DNA from: Candidatus Aquidulcis sp.
GTDB lineage: Bacteria > Chloroflexota > Anaerolineae > Anaerolineales > UBA4823
Reading direction: 5' to 3'
Length of the DNA: 35,956 bases
NCBI GenBank assembly: GCA_020723385.1
Contig: DYIZ01000058.1
Span: 1-35,956, forward strand
The notes below the pieces were generated by a model, which saw nothing but the letters and a program-made list of their open reading frames with translations, ran no database searches and was not told where the DNA came from. The position numbers were made by a program, and so were the translations under genes. Each line of letters begins with the position of its first letter. The first letter of the stretch is position 1. Positions 1 to 6,159 of this stretch are shown piece after piece.

Positions 1-1
1 A

Positions 2-619
2 AGCTCTCCCTGCCACCCAGTTCTCATAGTGACTTTTGCGGTATTGCAAATAAAAGGCAACCATGACCGGCAATTGGTCAATCAAAATCCTGAGGATCAT
101 GGGCTTTCTGACAAATACGCCTTTCCGCTTTTGAATGGTTCTGAGCTAAGCTGGTTGAGGATGTTGCCTGCCAGCGCAGAAGTACAGAATGAACTTCTGC
201 TGTTTCATGGTACCCCATCCAGTGACAAGACCTATCTTCTAGAATCGGTCGAGCATGGCAGGGCAAGGCTGGCCACGCAAGATGAAATCTCGAAACGACT
301 TGGCGAAACGAAACAGCGTGTACTCTTGTGTGGACACACGCATATTCCCAGGGTGGTGGAAATGCCCGAAAATATATTAATCGTTAACCCGGGGAGTGTT
401 GGACTCCCTGCGTATGATGATGAGTTTCCTGAATACCACGTCATGGAGACCGGATCGCCCCATGCTCGATACGCCATCCTGGAATACAAAGATGGCAATT
501 GGCTTCCCGAAATGATTGCGATACCCTACGATCATGAAAAGGCCGCTGAACAGGCGCGAAAGAATGGCCGCCCCGATTGGGACATTGGACTCCGAACAGG
601 GTTTATGCACCCCAGATAA
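2..619 (+). CDS. Metallophosphoesterase (YfcE/MJ0936-like), 5' end outside window
   Basis: A predicted metal-dependent phosphodiesterase or phosphatase of the calcineurin-like fold. The frame is open to the left edge; a GTG at 29 is possible but codons before it stay open, and the family's N-terminal metal motif (D-x-H) is missing, so the true start lies outside. What is visible is the GNHDR motif near residue 10 counted from the GTG and the C-terminal CGHTH motif followed by NPGSVG, the usual order of dinuclear metal-binding motifs. The family is soluble and cytoplasmic and its substrate cannot be told from sequence. Base composition is more balanced than that of the GC-rich genes to the right. 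It ends 140 bp before the convergent transporter gene. Confidence 0.85.
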   Translation, partial: SSPCHPVLIVTFAVLQIKGNHDRQLVNQNPEDHGLSDKYAFPLLNGSELSWLRMLPASAEVQNELLLFHGTPSSDKTYLLESVEHGRARLATQDEISKRLGETKQRVLLCGHTHIPRVVEMPENILIVNPGSVGLPAYDDEFPEYHVMETGSPHARYAILEYKDGNWLPEMIAIPYDHEKAAEQARKNGRPDWDIGLRTGFMHPR

Positions 620-646
620 ATGACCCTTGCTCGAGCCTGAAAGAGA

Positions 647-699
647 CCAGGTTTTGAGGCGCCCGAGCGGATATGCTGCTCATGCACTTCAAAACCTGG
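647..699. repeat. Inverted repeat between convergent genes
   Basis: CCAGGTTTTGA (647-657) is matched by its reverse complement at 689-699 with a 31-nt loop. It lies between the convergent metallophosphoesterase and transporter genes. There is no U-run, so a terminator role is only possible. The rest of 620-758 shows nothing recognisable. Confidence 0.5.
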
Positions 700-758
700 A
701 TATTCTCCACATCATACCTAAAAGCCAGTAAAGCCCCCTCACACGCATCCGAAATCCA

Positions 759-1565
759 TCATCCTCCCCCCAGCCCCTTCAGCAAAGCGCCGACAACATA
801 GGCCACCCCTGCCGCCAGCCCGCCGACGATGAGCATCTCCAGCCCGCCGCGCCAGGGATTGCGTTCCGTCACCAGCACTTTGGCAGCCCCCAGCCCGAAC
901 AAGGCCAGCCCTGATAGTCCAAGAGAAACCGGGAAGGCAACCCCCGCCGGGATTGGCACAACCAGCCCCAATAAATAGATCAACATCGGCACAGCGCCGG
1001 CGACGACGAACGCGACCAACGTCGCCAGGGCGTTGTACAGCGGATTCCGTTCATCGCGCAGCATCCCCAGCTCTTCGATCATCATCGCATTGACCCACAA
1101 CTCGGGGTCGCGGCTTTTGATCTCGACCAGCTTGTGCGCATCGTCTTCGCTGTATCCCTGACCCCGATACAACTCGAACAATTCGGCGCGCTCGCCATCC
1201 GGGAAATGCGCCACCTCCCAGGCTTCACGCTGCCGCTCACGCTGGTAATACTCTTTCTCGCTCCGGGCAGACAGGAATGCCCCGGTCGCCATTGAAAAAC
1301 CATCCGCGAACAGATTTGCCAGCCCCAGGATGAGGATGATATTGGCTCCCAATTCAGCGCCCGCCACGCCACTCACAACGGCGAACGTGGTGATAATTCC
1401 ATCCAGCCCGCCGTACACCATCTCCCCGAGATATTTACTGCTGGCCCCGCCGTGCCGTTCCATGCTTGCAGCGATGCGCTTCGGGTCGTGCGCCTGCGCC
1501 GAGGCAGATTGATCGCCCTTGGCATAGGCTTTACGGGCATCATCGAGACGTTTTGAAATAGACAT
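759..1565 (-). CDS. VIT1/CCC1 family iron/manganese transporter
   Basis: A membrane protein of the vacuolar iron transporter-like family, which in bacteria is thought to move Fe2+ or Mn2+ across the cytoplasmic membrane. The first membrane segment carries the family signature GEMVYGGLDGIITTFAVV, with the conserved Asp, followed by a helix ending in GAFLSARSEKEYYQRE, a charged cytoplasmic metal-binding region rich in Glu, and about three C-terminal hydrophobic helices. The start is ATG at 1565, because GGGAGG lies four to five bases upstream; a TTG twelve bases earlier is in frame but falls on this ribosome site. It follows the fumarase beta gene on the same strand by 76 bp, so it may be co-transcribed. 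Iron supply for the Fe-S fumarase would be a sensible link, but that is inference. Confidence 0.85.
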   Translation of the reverse strand: MSISKRLDDARKAYAKGDQSASAQAHDPKRIAASMERHGGASSKYLGEMVYGGLDGIITTFAVVSGVAGAELGANIILILGLANLFADGFSMATGAFLSARSEKEYYQRERQREAWEVAHFPDGERAELFELYRGQGYSEDDAHKLVEIKSRDPELWVNAMMIEELGMLRDERNPLYNALATLVAFVVAGAVPMLIYLLGLVVPIPAGVAFPVSLGLSGLALFGLGAAKVLVTERNPWRGGLEMLIVGGLAAGVAYVVGALLKGLGGG

Positions 1566-1576
1566 GCTGCCTCCCA

Positions 1577-1637
1577 ATGACCGTAGACCGTAGACGAAGA
1601 CTGGTTTCCCGTTTTCCGTCCACTGTCATCGGTCGTG
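1577..1637. repeat. Heptamer tract, GACCGTA family
   Basis: Tandem GACCGTA/GACCGTAGAC units followed by degenerate reverse-complement units ending in ATCGGTC fill the gap between the transporter and fumarase beta genes. The same family occurs at 3257-3299 and inside MutS2. Confidence 0.7.
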
Positions 1638-1641
1638 TTAA

Positions 1642-2265
1642 TCATCCTCTTGCCAGCAACTCATCCAGCACCGATTTGGATTTCTGCTCGACCTCGACGT
1701 GCAGGCTGCCCCCGTGGGAATCCATCGTCACCACCACCGGGAAATCCTTGACCTCGATGACCCACATCGCCTCGGGGACGCCGAAATCCAGCTTGTACAC
1801 ACCGATCACCCGCGTCACGGTTTGGGCAATCCATGAAGCCGCCCCCCCAATGGCGTGGAGATACATCCCAGGGACTTCCTGGCATGCCTGGAGCGTTTTG
1901 AGTCCCATCCCGCCCTTGCCAATCACACCTTTGACGTTCAGCAGCCGCATCACGTCGCCCTGGTAAGGTTCCTCGCGGATGCTGGTCGTCGGGCCTGCGG
2001 CGACGAACTTGTAATCCTTTGTATCCAGCCCGGAAACGACTGGCCCGCAGTGATAAATGACGCCCCCGGACAGGAAACCTTTGAGCGCATCGAAAGTGGG
2101 CAAATCATCGCCCTGGGGGGGGCGCGTTTTCTTGATGAAGGTGTCGGCCAGCCATTTGTGGGCCGTGTCGCGCCCGGTGACCATCACCCCCGAAAGCGCC
2201 ACCGAATCGCCGACTTTCAGGCTGCGCACAACCTCATCGCTGATCGGGATATTGACTTCACGCAT
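1642..2265 (-). CDS. Class I fumarate hydratase, beta subunit
   Basis: The C-terminal-domain subunit of the iron-sulfur (class I) fumarase/tartrate dehydratase family, which interconverts fumarate and L-malate. Visible family motifs in order are GRDTAHK near residue 50, IYHCGPVV, AAGPTTSIREE, GKGGMG and a late KDFPVVVTMDSHG. At 207 residues it matches beta subunits of the two-gene type rather than the fused FumA. The start is ATG at 2265 with GGAGG five bases before it; an in-frame TTG at 2277 overlaps that ribosome site. It lies 79 bp after the alpha gene with a hairpin repeat between. L(+)-tartrate dehydratase has the same architecture; the sdh genes in the window favour fumarase. Confidence 0.88.
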   Translation of the reverse strand: MREVNIPISDEVVRSLKVGDSVALSGVMVTGRDTAHKWLADTFIKKTRPPQGDDLPTFDALKGFLSGGVIYHCGPVVSGLDTKDYKFVAAGPTTSIREEPYQGDVMRLLNVKGVIGKGGMGLKTLQACQEVPGMYLHAIGGAASWIAQTVTRVIGVYKLDFGVPEAMWVIEVKDFPVVVTMDSHGGSLHVEVEQKSKSVLDELLARG

Positions 2266-2281
2266 ATTCGCCTCCAATTAC

Positions 2282-2342
2282 ATTTTACGTCGTTACGTTT
2301 TACGCAGATTCTCCCGGAAAACGTAAAGCGTAAAACGTAAAT
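2282..2342. repeat. ACGTAAA-type inverted repeat between fumarase genes
   Basis: Arms built from TTTACG/ACGTTTTACG units face CGTAAAGCG and CGTAAAACGTAAAT (2329-2342). The 14-mer at 2329-2342 is the exact reverse complement of 22110-22123 in the sdhD-sdhA gap. It could form a hairpin in the fumarase mRNA. Confidence 0.75.
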
Positions 2343-2344
2343 CT

Positions 2345-3217
2345 TCATTCATAGTTAACTTCATCACCTTTTACCGTCATCTTGCGCCGCCGGTACGCCC
2401 AGCACATATAAGATACCGTCACAAAATAGCTGGCTGGCAGGCGGTGCAGGCCGACGATCTTCGCGCCGACCACGGTTGTTTTGCCGCCAAAGCCCATCGG
2501 GCCGATGCCCATCTCGTTGGATTCTTTGGTCAGCCGGTTTTCCATCTCGGCCAGTTTGGGATCGGGATTGACATCGTCCAGCTTGCGGTAGAGAACCTCT
2601 TTCGAGGCAGTGTAGCCGGAGCCGCGGTCGCCGCCGATGGCGACGCCGAGAATCCCGGGGGCGCAGCCCTGCCCCTGGGCTTTGTAGACCGCATCCAGCA
2701 CCGCTTTGCGCACCCCGGCCAGGTCGCGCCCCGCGCCCAGTTCATTGTTGGGCAGCGAGTATTGCGCCCCCACGTTCTCGCAGCCGCCGCCTTTCAGCAT
2801 CAGTTCCATCATCAGCGTATCGCCTTCGATTTCGTCGAAATGAACCACCGGGAAGTGCTCATCGCCGATGTTAGTGCCGGTATTCTTTTCGGTGAGGGTA
2901 TTGACGGAGTTCGGGCGCAGATAGGAACGTTTGGTGGCGGCGATTACGGCGGCGACGATTTGCTCGCGCAGCCTGCGGGTGCTCCACCCCTCCGGGTGAT
3001 GGACGTAAAAGATGGGTGTGCCAGTATCCTGGCAGATGGGGGTGGATTTCGACCGGGAGAGTTCCACGTTCTTGAGGATCGTCTCCAGTGCGCCGCGGGC
3101 CGCCGAGCCGGGTTCCTCCTGCTCGACAGCCTTGCGCAAAGCCGCTTCGACATCCGGCGGAAGGTTCGTCGAAGCCAGGCGGATCAACTCGATGATATGT
3201 TCAGTCAGGTCTTGCAT
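2345..3217 (-). CDS. Class I fumarate hydratase, alpha subunit
   Basis: The N-terminal-domain subunit of oxygen-sensitive [4Fe-4S] fumarase; it holds the cluster and works with the beta subunit encoded just downstream. The three expected cluster cysteines are visible: C62 in ICQDTGTP, C146 in KGGGCENVG and C185 in GQGCAPGILG. The later IGGDRG and PMGFGGKTT segments are also typical. Its 290 residues match separate alpha subunits. ATG at 3217 has AAGGAG seven bases upstream. An extended -10 (3331-3339) lies upstream, giving a leader of roughly 100 nt with a strong hairpin. Tartrate dehydratase alpha is the alternative. Confidence 0.9.
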   Translation of the reverse strand: MQDLTEHIIELIRLASTNLPPDVEAALRKAVEQEEPGSAARGALETILKNVELSRSKSTPICQDTGTPIFYVHHPEGWSTRRLREQIVAAVIAATKRSYLRPNSVNTLTEKNTGTNIGDEHFPVVHFDEIEGDTLMMELMLKGGGCENVGAQYSLPNNELGAGRDLAGVRKAVLDAVYKAQGQGCAPGILGVAIGGDRGSGYTASKEVLYRKLDDVNPDPKLAEMENRLTKESNEMGIGPMGFGGKTTVVGAKIVGLHRLPASYFVTVSYMCWAYRRRKMTVKGDEVNYE

Positions 3218-3256
3218 TATGGGACTCCTTCGTAATGGCGCCAGCTACCGATAAAT

Positions 3257-3299
3257 GACCGAGGACGGTGGACGGATGACCAGTCTACCGTCCTCGGTC
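3257..3299. repeat. 17-bp-arm hairpin in the fumarase leader
   Basis: GACCGAGGACGGTGGAC (3257-3273) pairs with GTCTACCGTCCTCGGTC (3283-3299). The only mismatch would be a G-U pair in RNA, and the loop is 9 nt. It belongs to the GACCG heptamer family and lies about 25 bp upstream of the fumarase alpha ribosome site on the minus strand. Confidence 0.8.
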
Positions 3300-3330
3300 T
3301 TCTGTCGTTATCTATCTTGCGAACACTGGT

Positions 3331-3339
3331 ATTTTACCA
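3331..3339 (-). promoter_or_regulatory. Possible extended -10 for the fumarase operon
   Basis: Read on the minus strand this is TGGTAAAAT, a TGn plus -10-like TAAAAT. No convincing -35 is seen. Transcripts would start near 3324. Confidence 0.35.
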
Positions 3340-3384
3340 CTCTCACCCTCCGCCCCTTCCCGTCGAAATCGTCGCGGCATGTGG

Positions 3385-3390
3385 TAATAT
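3385..3390 (+). promoter_or_regulatory. -10-like TAATAT six bases before a GTG start
   Basis: TAATAT ends exactly 6 nt before the GTG at 3397, and no Shine-Dalgarno is present. This is the spacing expected if transcription begins at the start codon (leaderless). The same spacing recurs at 18865 and 29127. Confidence 0.45.
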
Positions 3391-3396
3391 TGCGCC

Positions 3397-3855
3397 GTGA
3401 AATTATCCCTGCCGCTGAATTACTCGCAGATCACCGATGATCTCTTTATCGGCACCACGCCCCGCCCGAAAGATTATCCGCTGCTGAGCGGCCTGGGCGT
3501 GACGCTGGTCATCAACCTGCGCGTCGAGCGCCCACCCATCCCCGACCCGCGCAATCCACCGCTGCGTACTCTCTGGCTGCCCACTTTGGACACGCCCTTT
3601 GTGCCGATCCCGGTGCGGGCGCTGAAATTGGGAGTGCGGGCGGCGTTGAAAGCGATGGATGGCGGAGGCAAGGTGTTCGTCCACTGTGCGGGCGGTGTGC
3701 ATCGCGCCCCGGCGCTGGGTGCGGCGATTCTCATCGCCCAGGGCCGCACCCCCGACGATGCCATGCGCCTGATCCGTGAGCGCCGCCCGCTGGCTGACCC
3801 GTACGCGTGGTACATTCGGAGGCAGATTATGCGGTTTGCGGAGTCGTTGAAGTAA
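3397..3855 (+). CDS. Dual-specificity/tyrosine-type protein phosphatase
   Basis: A small cysteine-based phosphatase of 152 residues. The P-loop HCAGGVHR supplies the CX5R signature, with nucleophile C97 and phosphate-binding R103; D65 in LPTLDTP sits where the general acid is expected. The N-terminal ITDDLFIGTTP and the loop GVTLVINLR are typical of dual-specificity phosphatases. It has no signal peptide or membrane helix and should be cytoplasmic. The GTG start is forced by a TAA four codons upstream in frame, and translation is probably leaderless. It diverges from the fumarase operon and stands alone. The substrate, protein or small molecule, is unknown. Confidence 0.85.
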   Translation: MKLSLPLNYSQITDDLFIGTTPRPKDYPLLSGLGVTLVINLRVERPPIPDPRNPPLRTLWLPTLDTPFVPIPVRALKLGVRAALKAMDGGGKVFVHCAGGVHRAPALGAAILIAQGRTPDDAMRLIRERRPLADPYAWYIRRQIMRFAESLK

Positions 3856-3856
3856 C

Positions 3857-3936
3857 CAGTCATCAGTCATCAGTTAACAGTAAACGGTGATCAGGAAACT
3901 GCCACTGATAACTGGTCACTGATTACTGATCACTGA
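3857..3936. repeat. CAGTNATCAGT-type inverted tract; supplies the stop of the WD40 gene
   Basis: CAGTCATCAGTCATCAGT units face ACTGATAACTGGTCACTGATTACTGATCACTGA between convergent genes. The last codons of the WD40 lipoprotein (VISNQ and its TGA, 3916-3933) are read from the repeat itself. Confidence 0.75.
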
Positions 3937-5136
3937 AACGAGACCATCCAGCCCGCCAGAAGCCAGCCAGCGCCCGTCAGGGGAGAAAGCCACGCTGGTC
4001 ACGGCGTCGGCGTGTGTGACCACCGCCGTCGCCTGCCAGGTCGCGACATCCCACAGGATCACTTTCCCATTACTGCTCCCGGCAGCCAAGCGGGTCCCAT
4101 CGGGGGAAAAGGCCACGCTCCAGGTGAAATCCTTCGGGCCGCCGGGCAGACTCAAGGTTGCCAATTCATCACCAGTTCCAGGGTTCCAAATTTGCACGGT
4201 GCTGCTGATCTCCCCCGAGGCCAGGAGCGTTCCATCCGGGCTGAAGGCCACGCTGAACACCGATCTGCCCGCATTGAGATTACGCGCCAGCCGCTGCGTC
4301 TCCGTCTCCCGCAGCCGGACGAGCAACCCATCCGCCAGAGCAATCAACGACCCATCCGGGCTGAAGGCTACCGACGGCACACCGTAAGCTGTGCCGATCA
4401 TCTGCGCCGGGTCGGGAAAATCGCACGATCCGGAATCCACCAGCGCCGAAATATCCCACAGGCGCACGATGGCGTCGTTCCCGGCGGAGACCAGCCAGCG
4501 CCCATCGGGAGAGAAGGCCAGGCTGTTCGCGCCGCGCTTGTGAGCGTCGAGCGAGCAAATCAGGCTTCCCGTTGCCACAGGCACGTTGAGCGCAGTCGAA
4601 GCGTTCCAAAATTGCACCGTGCCATCTTTGACTGCTAACCCTAGCAGGCTTCCAGTGGGGTGAAACGCCAGACTGCCGGCATACGCCCCGATTTGCAGCG
4701 TTTGCGTCTCGGCCAGCGTTTCGGCGTCGTACAGGTGAACGGCCTGCCCGGCAGCGACCGCCAGCGTGCGCCCGTCAGGAGAATAAGCCAGGGCAAGCAC
4801 CGGCGCGCCGGGGGGGAAGTGGAGTGTGTAGGGATAGACCTGTGTGTCTATCCGAGCGGCGGTAGCCGAGGGGCGAGGGGCGGTGGGCGTGGAGGGTGGA
4901 GTGTCGAGAGTGGAGGGAGTGGGCGTTTCGGGGTAGACGGTCGTGTTGGGATAGACCTGCGTGTCTATCCGTGTGGTGGTAGGCGTGTTGGGATAGACCT
5001 GCGTGTCTATCCGTGTAGCGGTGGGCGAATAGGGATAGACCGGTGTGTCTATTCGAGGGACGGTAGGCGCGGGGGCCGCGATGCCACAGGCAGCGAGGAT
5101 GAAAATTAGCAGTGCGGCGAGGGGGCGGAGGGGCAT
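3916..5136 (-). CDS. WD40-repeat lipoprotein with repeat-derived linker
   Basis: A predicted secreted lipoprotein of 406 residues. The N-terminus is a short signal peptide with lipobox LAAC (lipid-modified Cys at 17). Residues about 25-105 are a Pro/Thr linker containing four RIDT[PQ]VYP units, three of them spaced by 14 residues. From about 110 to the end there are about seven WD40 blades, most with the S-P-D-G turn (AYSPDGRTLA, AFSPDGRWLV, AFSPDGTRLA and others) and several with LWD or IWN strand ends. WD40 propellers usually serve as protein-binding scaffolds; no enzymatic domain is present. The linker DNA is made of a 22-bp palindrome, and the stop codon lies in another repeat. No clear ribosome site precedes the ATG. 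Confidence 0.85.
   Translation of the reverse strand: MPLRPLAALLIFILAACGIAAPAPTVPRIDTPVYPYSPTATRIDTQVYPNTPTTTRIDTQVYPNTTVYPETPTPSTLDTPPSTPTAPRPSATAARIDTQVYPYTLHFPPGAPVLALAYSPDGRTLAVAAGQAVHLYDAETLAETQTLQIGAYAGSLAFHPTGSLLGLAVKDGTVQFWNASTALNVPVATGSLICSLDAHKRGANSLAFSPDGRWLVSAGNDAIVRLWDISALVDSGSCDFPDPAQMIGTAYGVPSVAFSPDGSLIALADGLLVRLRETETQRLARNLNAGRSVFSVAFSPDGTLLASGEISSTVQIWNPGTGDELATLSLPGGPKDFTWSVAFSPDGTRLAAGSSNGKVILWDVATWQATAVVTHADAVTSVAFSPDGRWLASGGLDGLVSVISNQ
4584..4602. repeat. Short dispersed-repeat-like segment inside a WD40 blade
   Basis: On the coding strand this reads GCTTCGACTGCGCTCAACG, which resembles a widely dispersed bacterial intergenic repeat. It encodes ASTALN in a blade. This is recognition from memory and from one copy only. 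Confidence 0.3.
4832..5054. repeat. Four in-frame copies of a 22-bp palindrome
   Basis: Copies lie at 4832-4853, 4949-4970, 4991-5012 and 5033-5054, with arms GGATAGAC and GTCTATCC around a six-base loop CTGTGT, CTGCGT or CGGTGT. The last copy has one arm mismatch. The last three are 42 bp apart, giving a 14-residue protein period. A fifth, intergenic copy lies at 8735-8756. Confidence 0.88.
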
Positions 5137-5209
5137 AAGGACGAATAAAATGTGATGGTTGGAAACAAAAGCAGTCGGAATTGGCGGCTGGATTCTATCA
5201 TGCGTCAGG

Positions 5210-5215
5210 TATAAT
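5210..5215 (+). promoter_or_regulatory. -10 box for the toxin-antitoxin pair
   Basis: A perfect TATAAT lies 28 nt before the ATG of the first gene, preceded by CAGG. No clear -35 is seen. The gap 5137-5242 separates it from the divergent WD40 gene. Confidence 0.55.
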
Positions 5216-5242
5216 CTTCATAACAGGACAAGCGAGGTTGAC

Positions 5243-5497
5243 ATGAATACAGTACGAGTTGATTTATCTTTCGACCAGATCAAGCAAGCCTTACGCCGCC
5301 TGCCGGCGACGGAAAAAGCAGCTCTTTGGCGTTTTCTGGATGAAGATTTGGACCGGGCAGCCATCGCCCGGCGGTTTGCATCCACTGTCAACGCCATTCG
5401 CAAGGCCAACGCCAACCTGGGGGAGGATGAGGTTATGGCAGATGCCGTGAGGACTACCCGCGAAGTGCGCCGTGCAAAAAATCGTTCTGGACACTAA
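5243..5497 (+). CDS. Probable antitoxin partner of the PIN toxin
   Basis: An 84-residue, charged, mainly helical protein without signal or membrane segments. I do not recognise a named family with certainty. Position argues for the antitoxin role: it immediately precedes and overlaps a PIN-domain gene by 26 nt, the usual order of toxin-antitoxin pairs. The N-terminal MNTVRVDLSFDQIKQAL could be a short beta strand plus helix for DNA binding or dimerisation, and the basic tail REVRRAKNRSGH could contact the toxin. ATG at 5243 has GAGG five bases before it; an upstream in-frame ATG at 5159 lacks a ribosome site and precedes the TATAAT box. Confidence 0.7.
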   Translation: MNTVRVDLSFDQIKQALRRLPATEKAALWRFLDEDLDRAAIARRFASTVNAIRKANANLGEDEVMADAVRTTREVRRAKNRSGH

Positions 5498-5900
5498 TGT
5501 GCTGGTCAGCGGGGTGATCGCCTCAGGATATTCCGCTTCGATCCTGAATGCCATCCACCGCGAGGATATCAAGCTGGTTACTTCAGCGCATCTCCTCGAA
5601 GAATTCAGCGATGTGATCGCGCGTCGTCGTATCGCCCGTAAATATCCCCAGGCTGCCGAAAACGCCGAAATCTTGCTCGACTTTCTGCGCGCCTTTGCCA
5701 TCCTTGCGCCGGGCATCCCGGAGCCTTACGCCATCAGCCCCGATCGTGACGACGATTACGTTCTGGCCTGCGCGCTGGATGAAAATGCGGATTGCATCGT
5801 TTCGGGTGATCCGCATTTGTTGAACTTGAAATCCTACCGGGGTATCCCGATTATGACGCCGCGCGAGTTCGTCGAGGGAATGCTCAAAGCCTCCAAATAA
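5472..5900 (+). CDS. PIN-domain toxin (COG1569-like)
   Basis: A 142-residue PIN-fold protein, a predicted Mg2+-dependent RNase and likely toxin of a type II pair. The acidic active-site residues are visible: D7 in VLDTNVLVSG, E43/E44 in HLLEEFSDV, the D91-D95 cluster in PDRDDDYVLACA and D113 in VSGDPHLL. This is the order seen in the 'putative toxin-antitoxin, PIN family' group. The start is GTG at 5472, inside the end of the antitoxin gene, in keeping with translational coupling. The target RNA is unknown. Confidence 0.85.
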   Translation: MQKIVLDTNVLVSGVIASGYSASILNAIHREDIKLVTSAHLLEEFSDVIARRRIARKYPQAAENAEILLDFLRAFAILAPGIPEPYAISPDRDDDYVLACALDENADCIVSGDPHLLNLKSYRGIPIMTPREFVEGMLKASK

Positions 5901-5927
5901 CCTATCATCGCGCAGGTTATAGGTTAT
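5897..5927 (+). terminator. Weak stem-loop at the toxin stop
   Basis: ATAACCTAT (5897-5905), overlapping the stop codon, pairs with ATAGGTTAT (5919-5927) over a 13-nt loop. The units resemble the AACCTAT tandem repeats common in this genome type. There is no long U-run. Confidence 0.35.
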
Positions 5928-6066
5928 AACTGCTCTTTGTGTCCCCGCCTTCAAACAAAAATTTGAAAAATACCGATAGAGAGAGTGCATCGTACATTCT
6001 CATCCCTCCTCGCCTCTTATCTCAGGCTGGGGAATGGTCTGAGGATAACACCGCGCCAGAGTTTGA

Positions 6067-6143
6067 ACCACGAATCACACGAAATAACGCGAAAGGCGCG
6101 AAACCCTTTCGCGCCTTTCGTGATCTTTCGCGACCTTCGTGGT
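6067..6143. repeat. Large CACGAAA-type inverted repeat, possible bidirectional terminator
   Basis: ACCACGAA at 6067 and TTCGTGGT at 6136-6143 frame a perfect 14-bp stem (6090-6103 with 6107-6120, CGAAAGGCGCGAAA and reverse complement) with a 3-nt loop. It lies between the convergent PIN toxin and MutS2 genes. Confidence 0.75.
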
Positions 6144-6159
6144 CCAAACGCCCCTCGCC

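Noticed and set aside
2444-3235. Open frame on the plus strand opposite fumarase alpha
   Set aside because: It mirrors a conserved Fe-S fumarase; no ribosome site or recognisable motif.
4949-5054. CRISPR-like array (22-bp palindromes every 42 bp)
   Set aside because: The intervening 20-bp segments are related to each other, the tract is in frame inside a lipoprotein gene, one copy lies elsewhere, and no cas gene is present.
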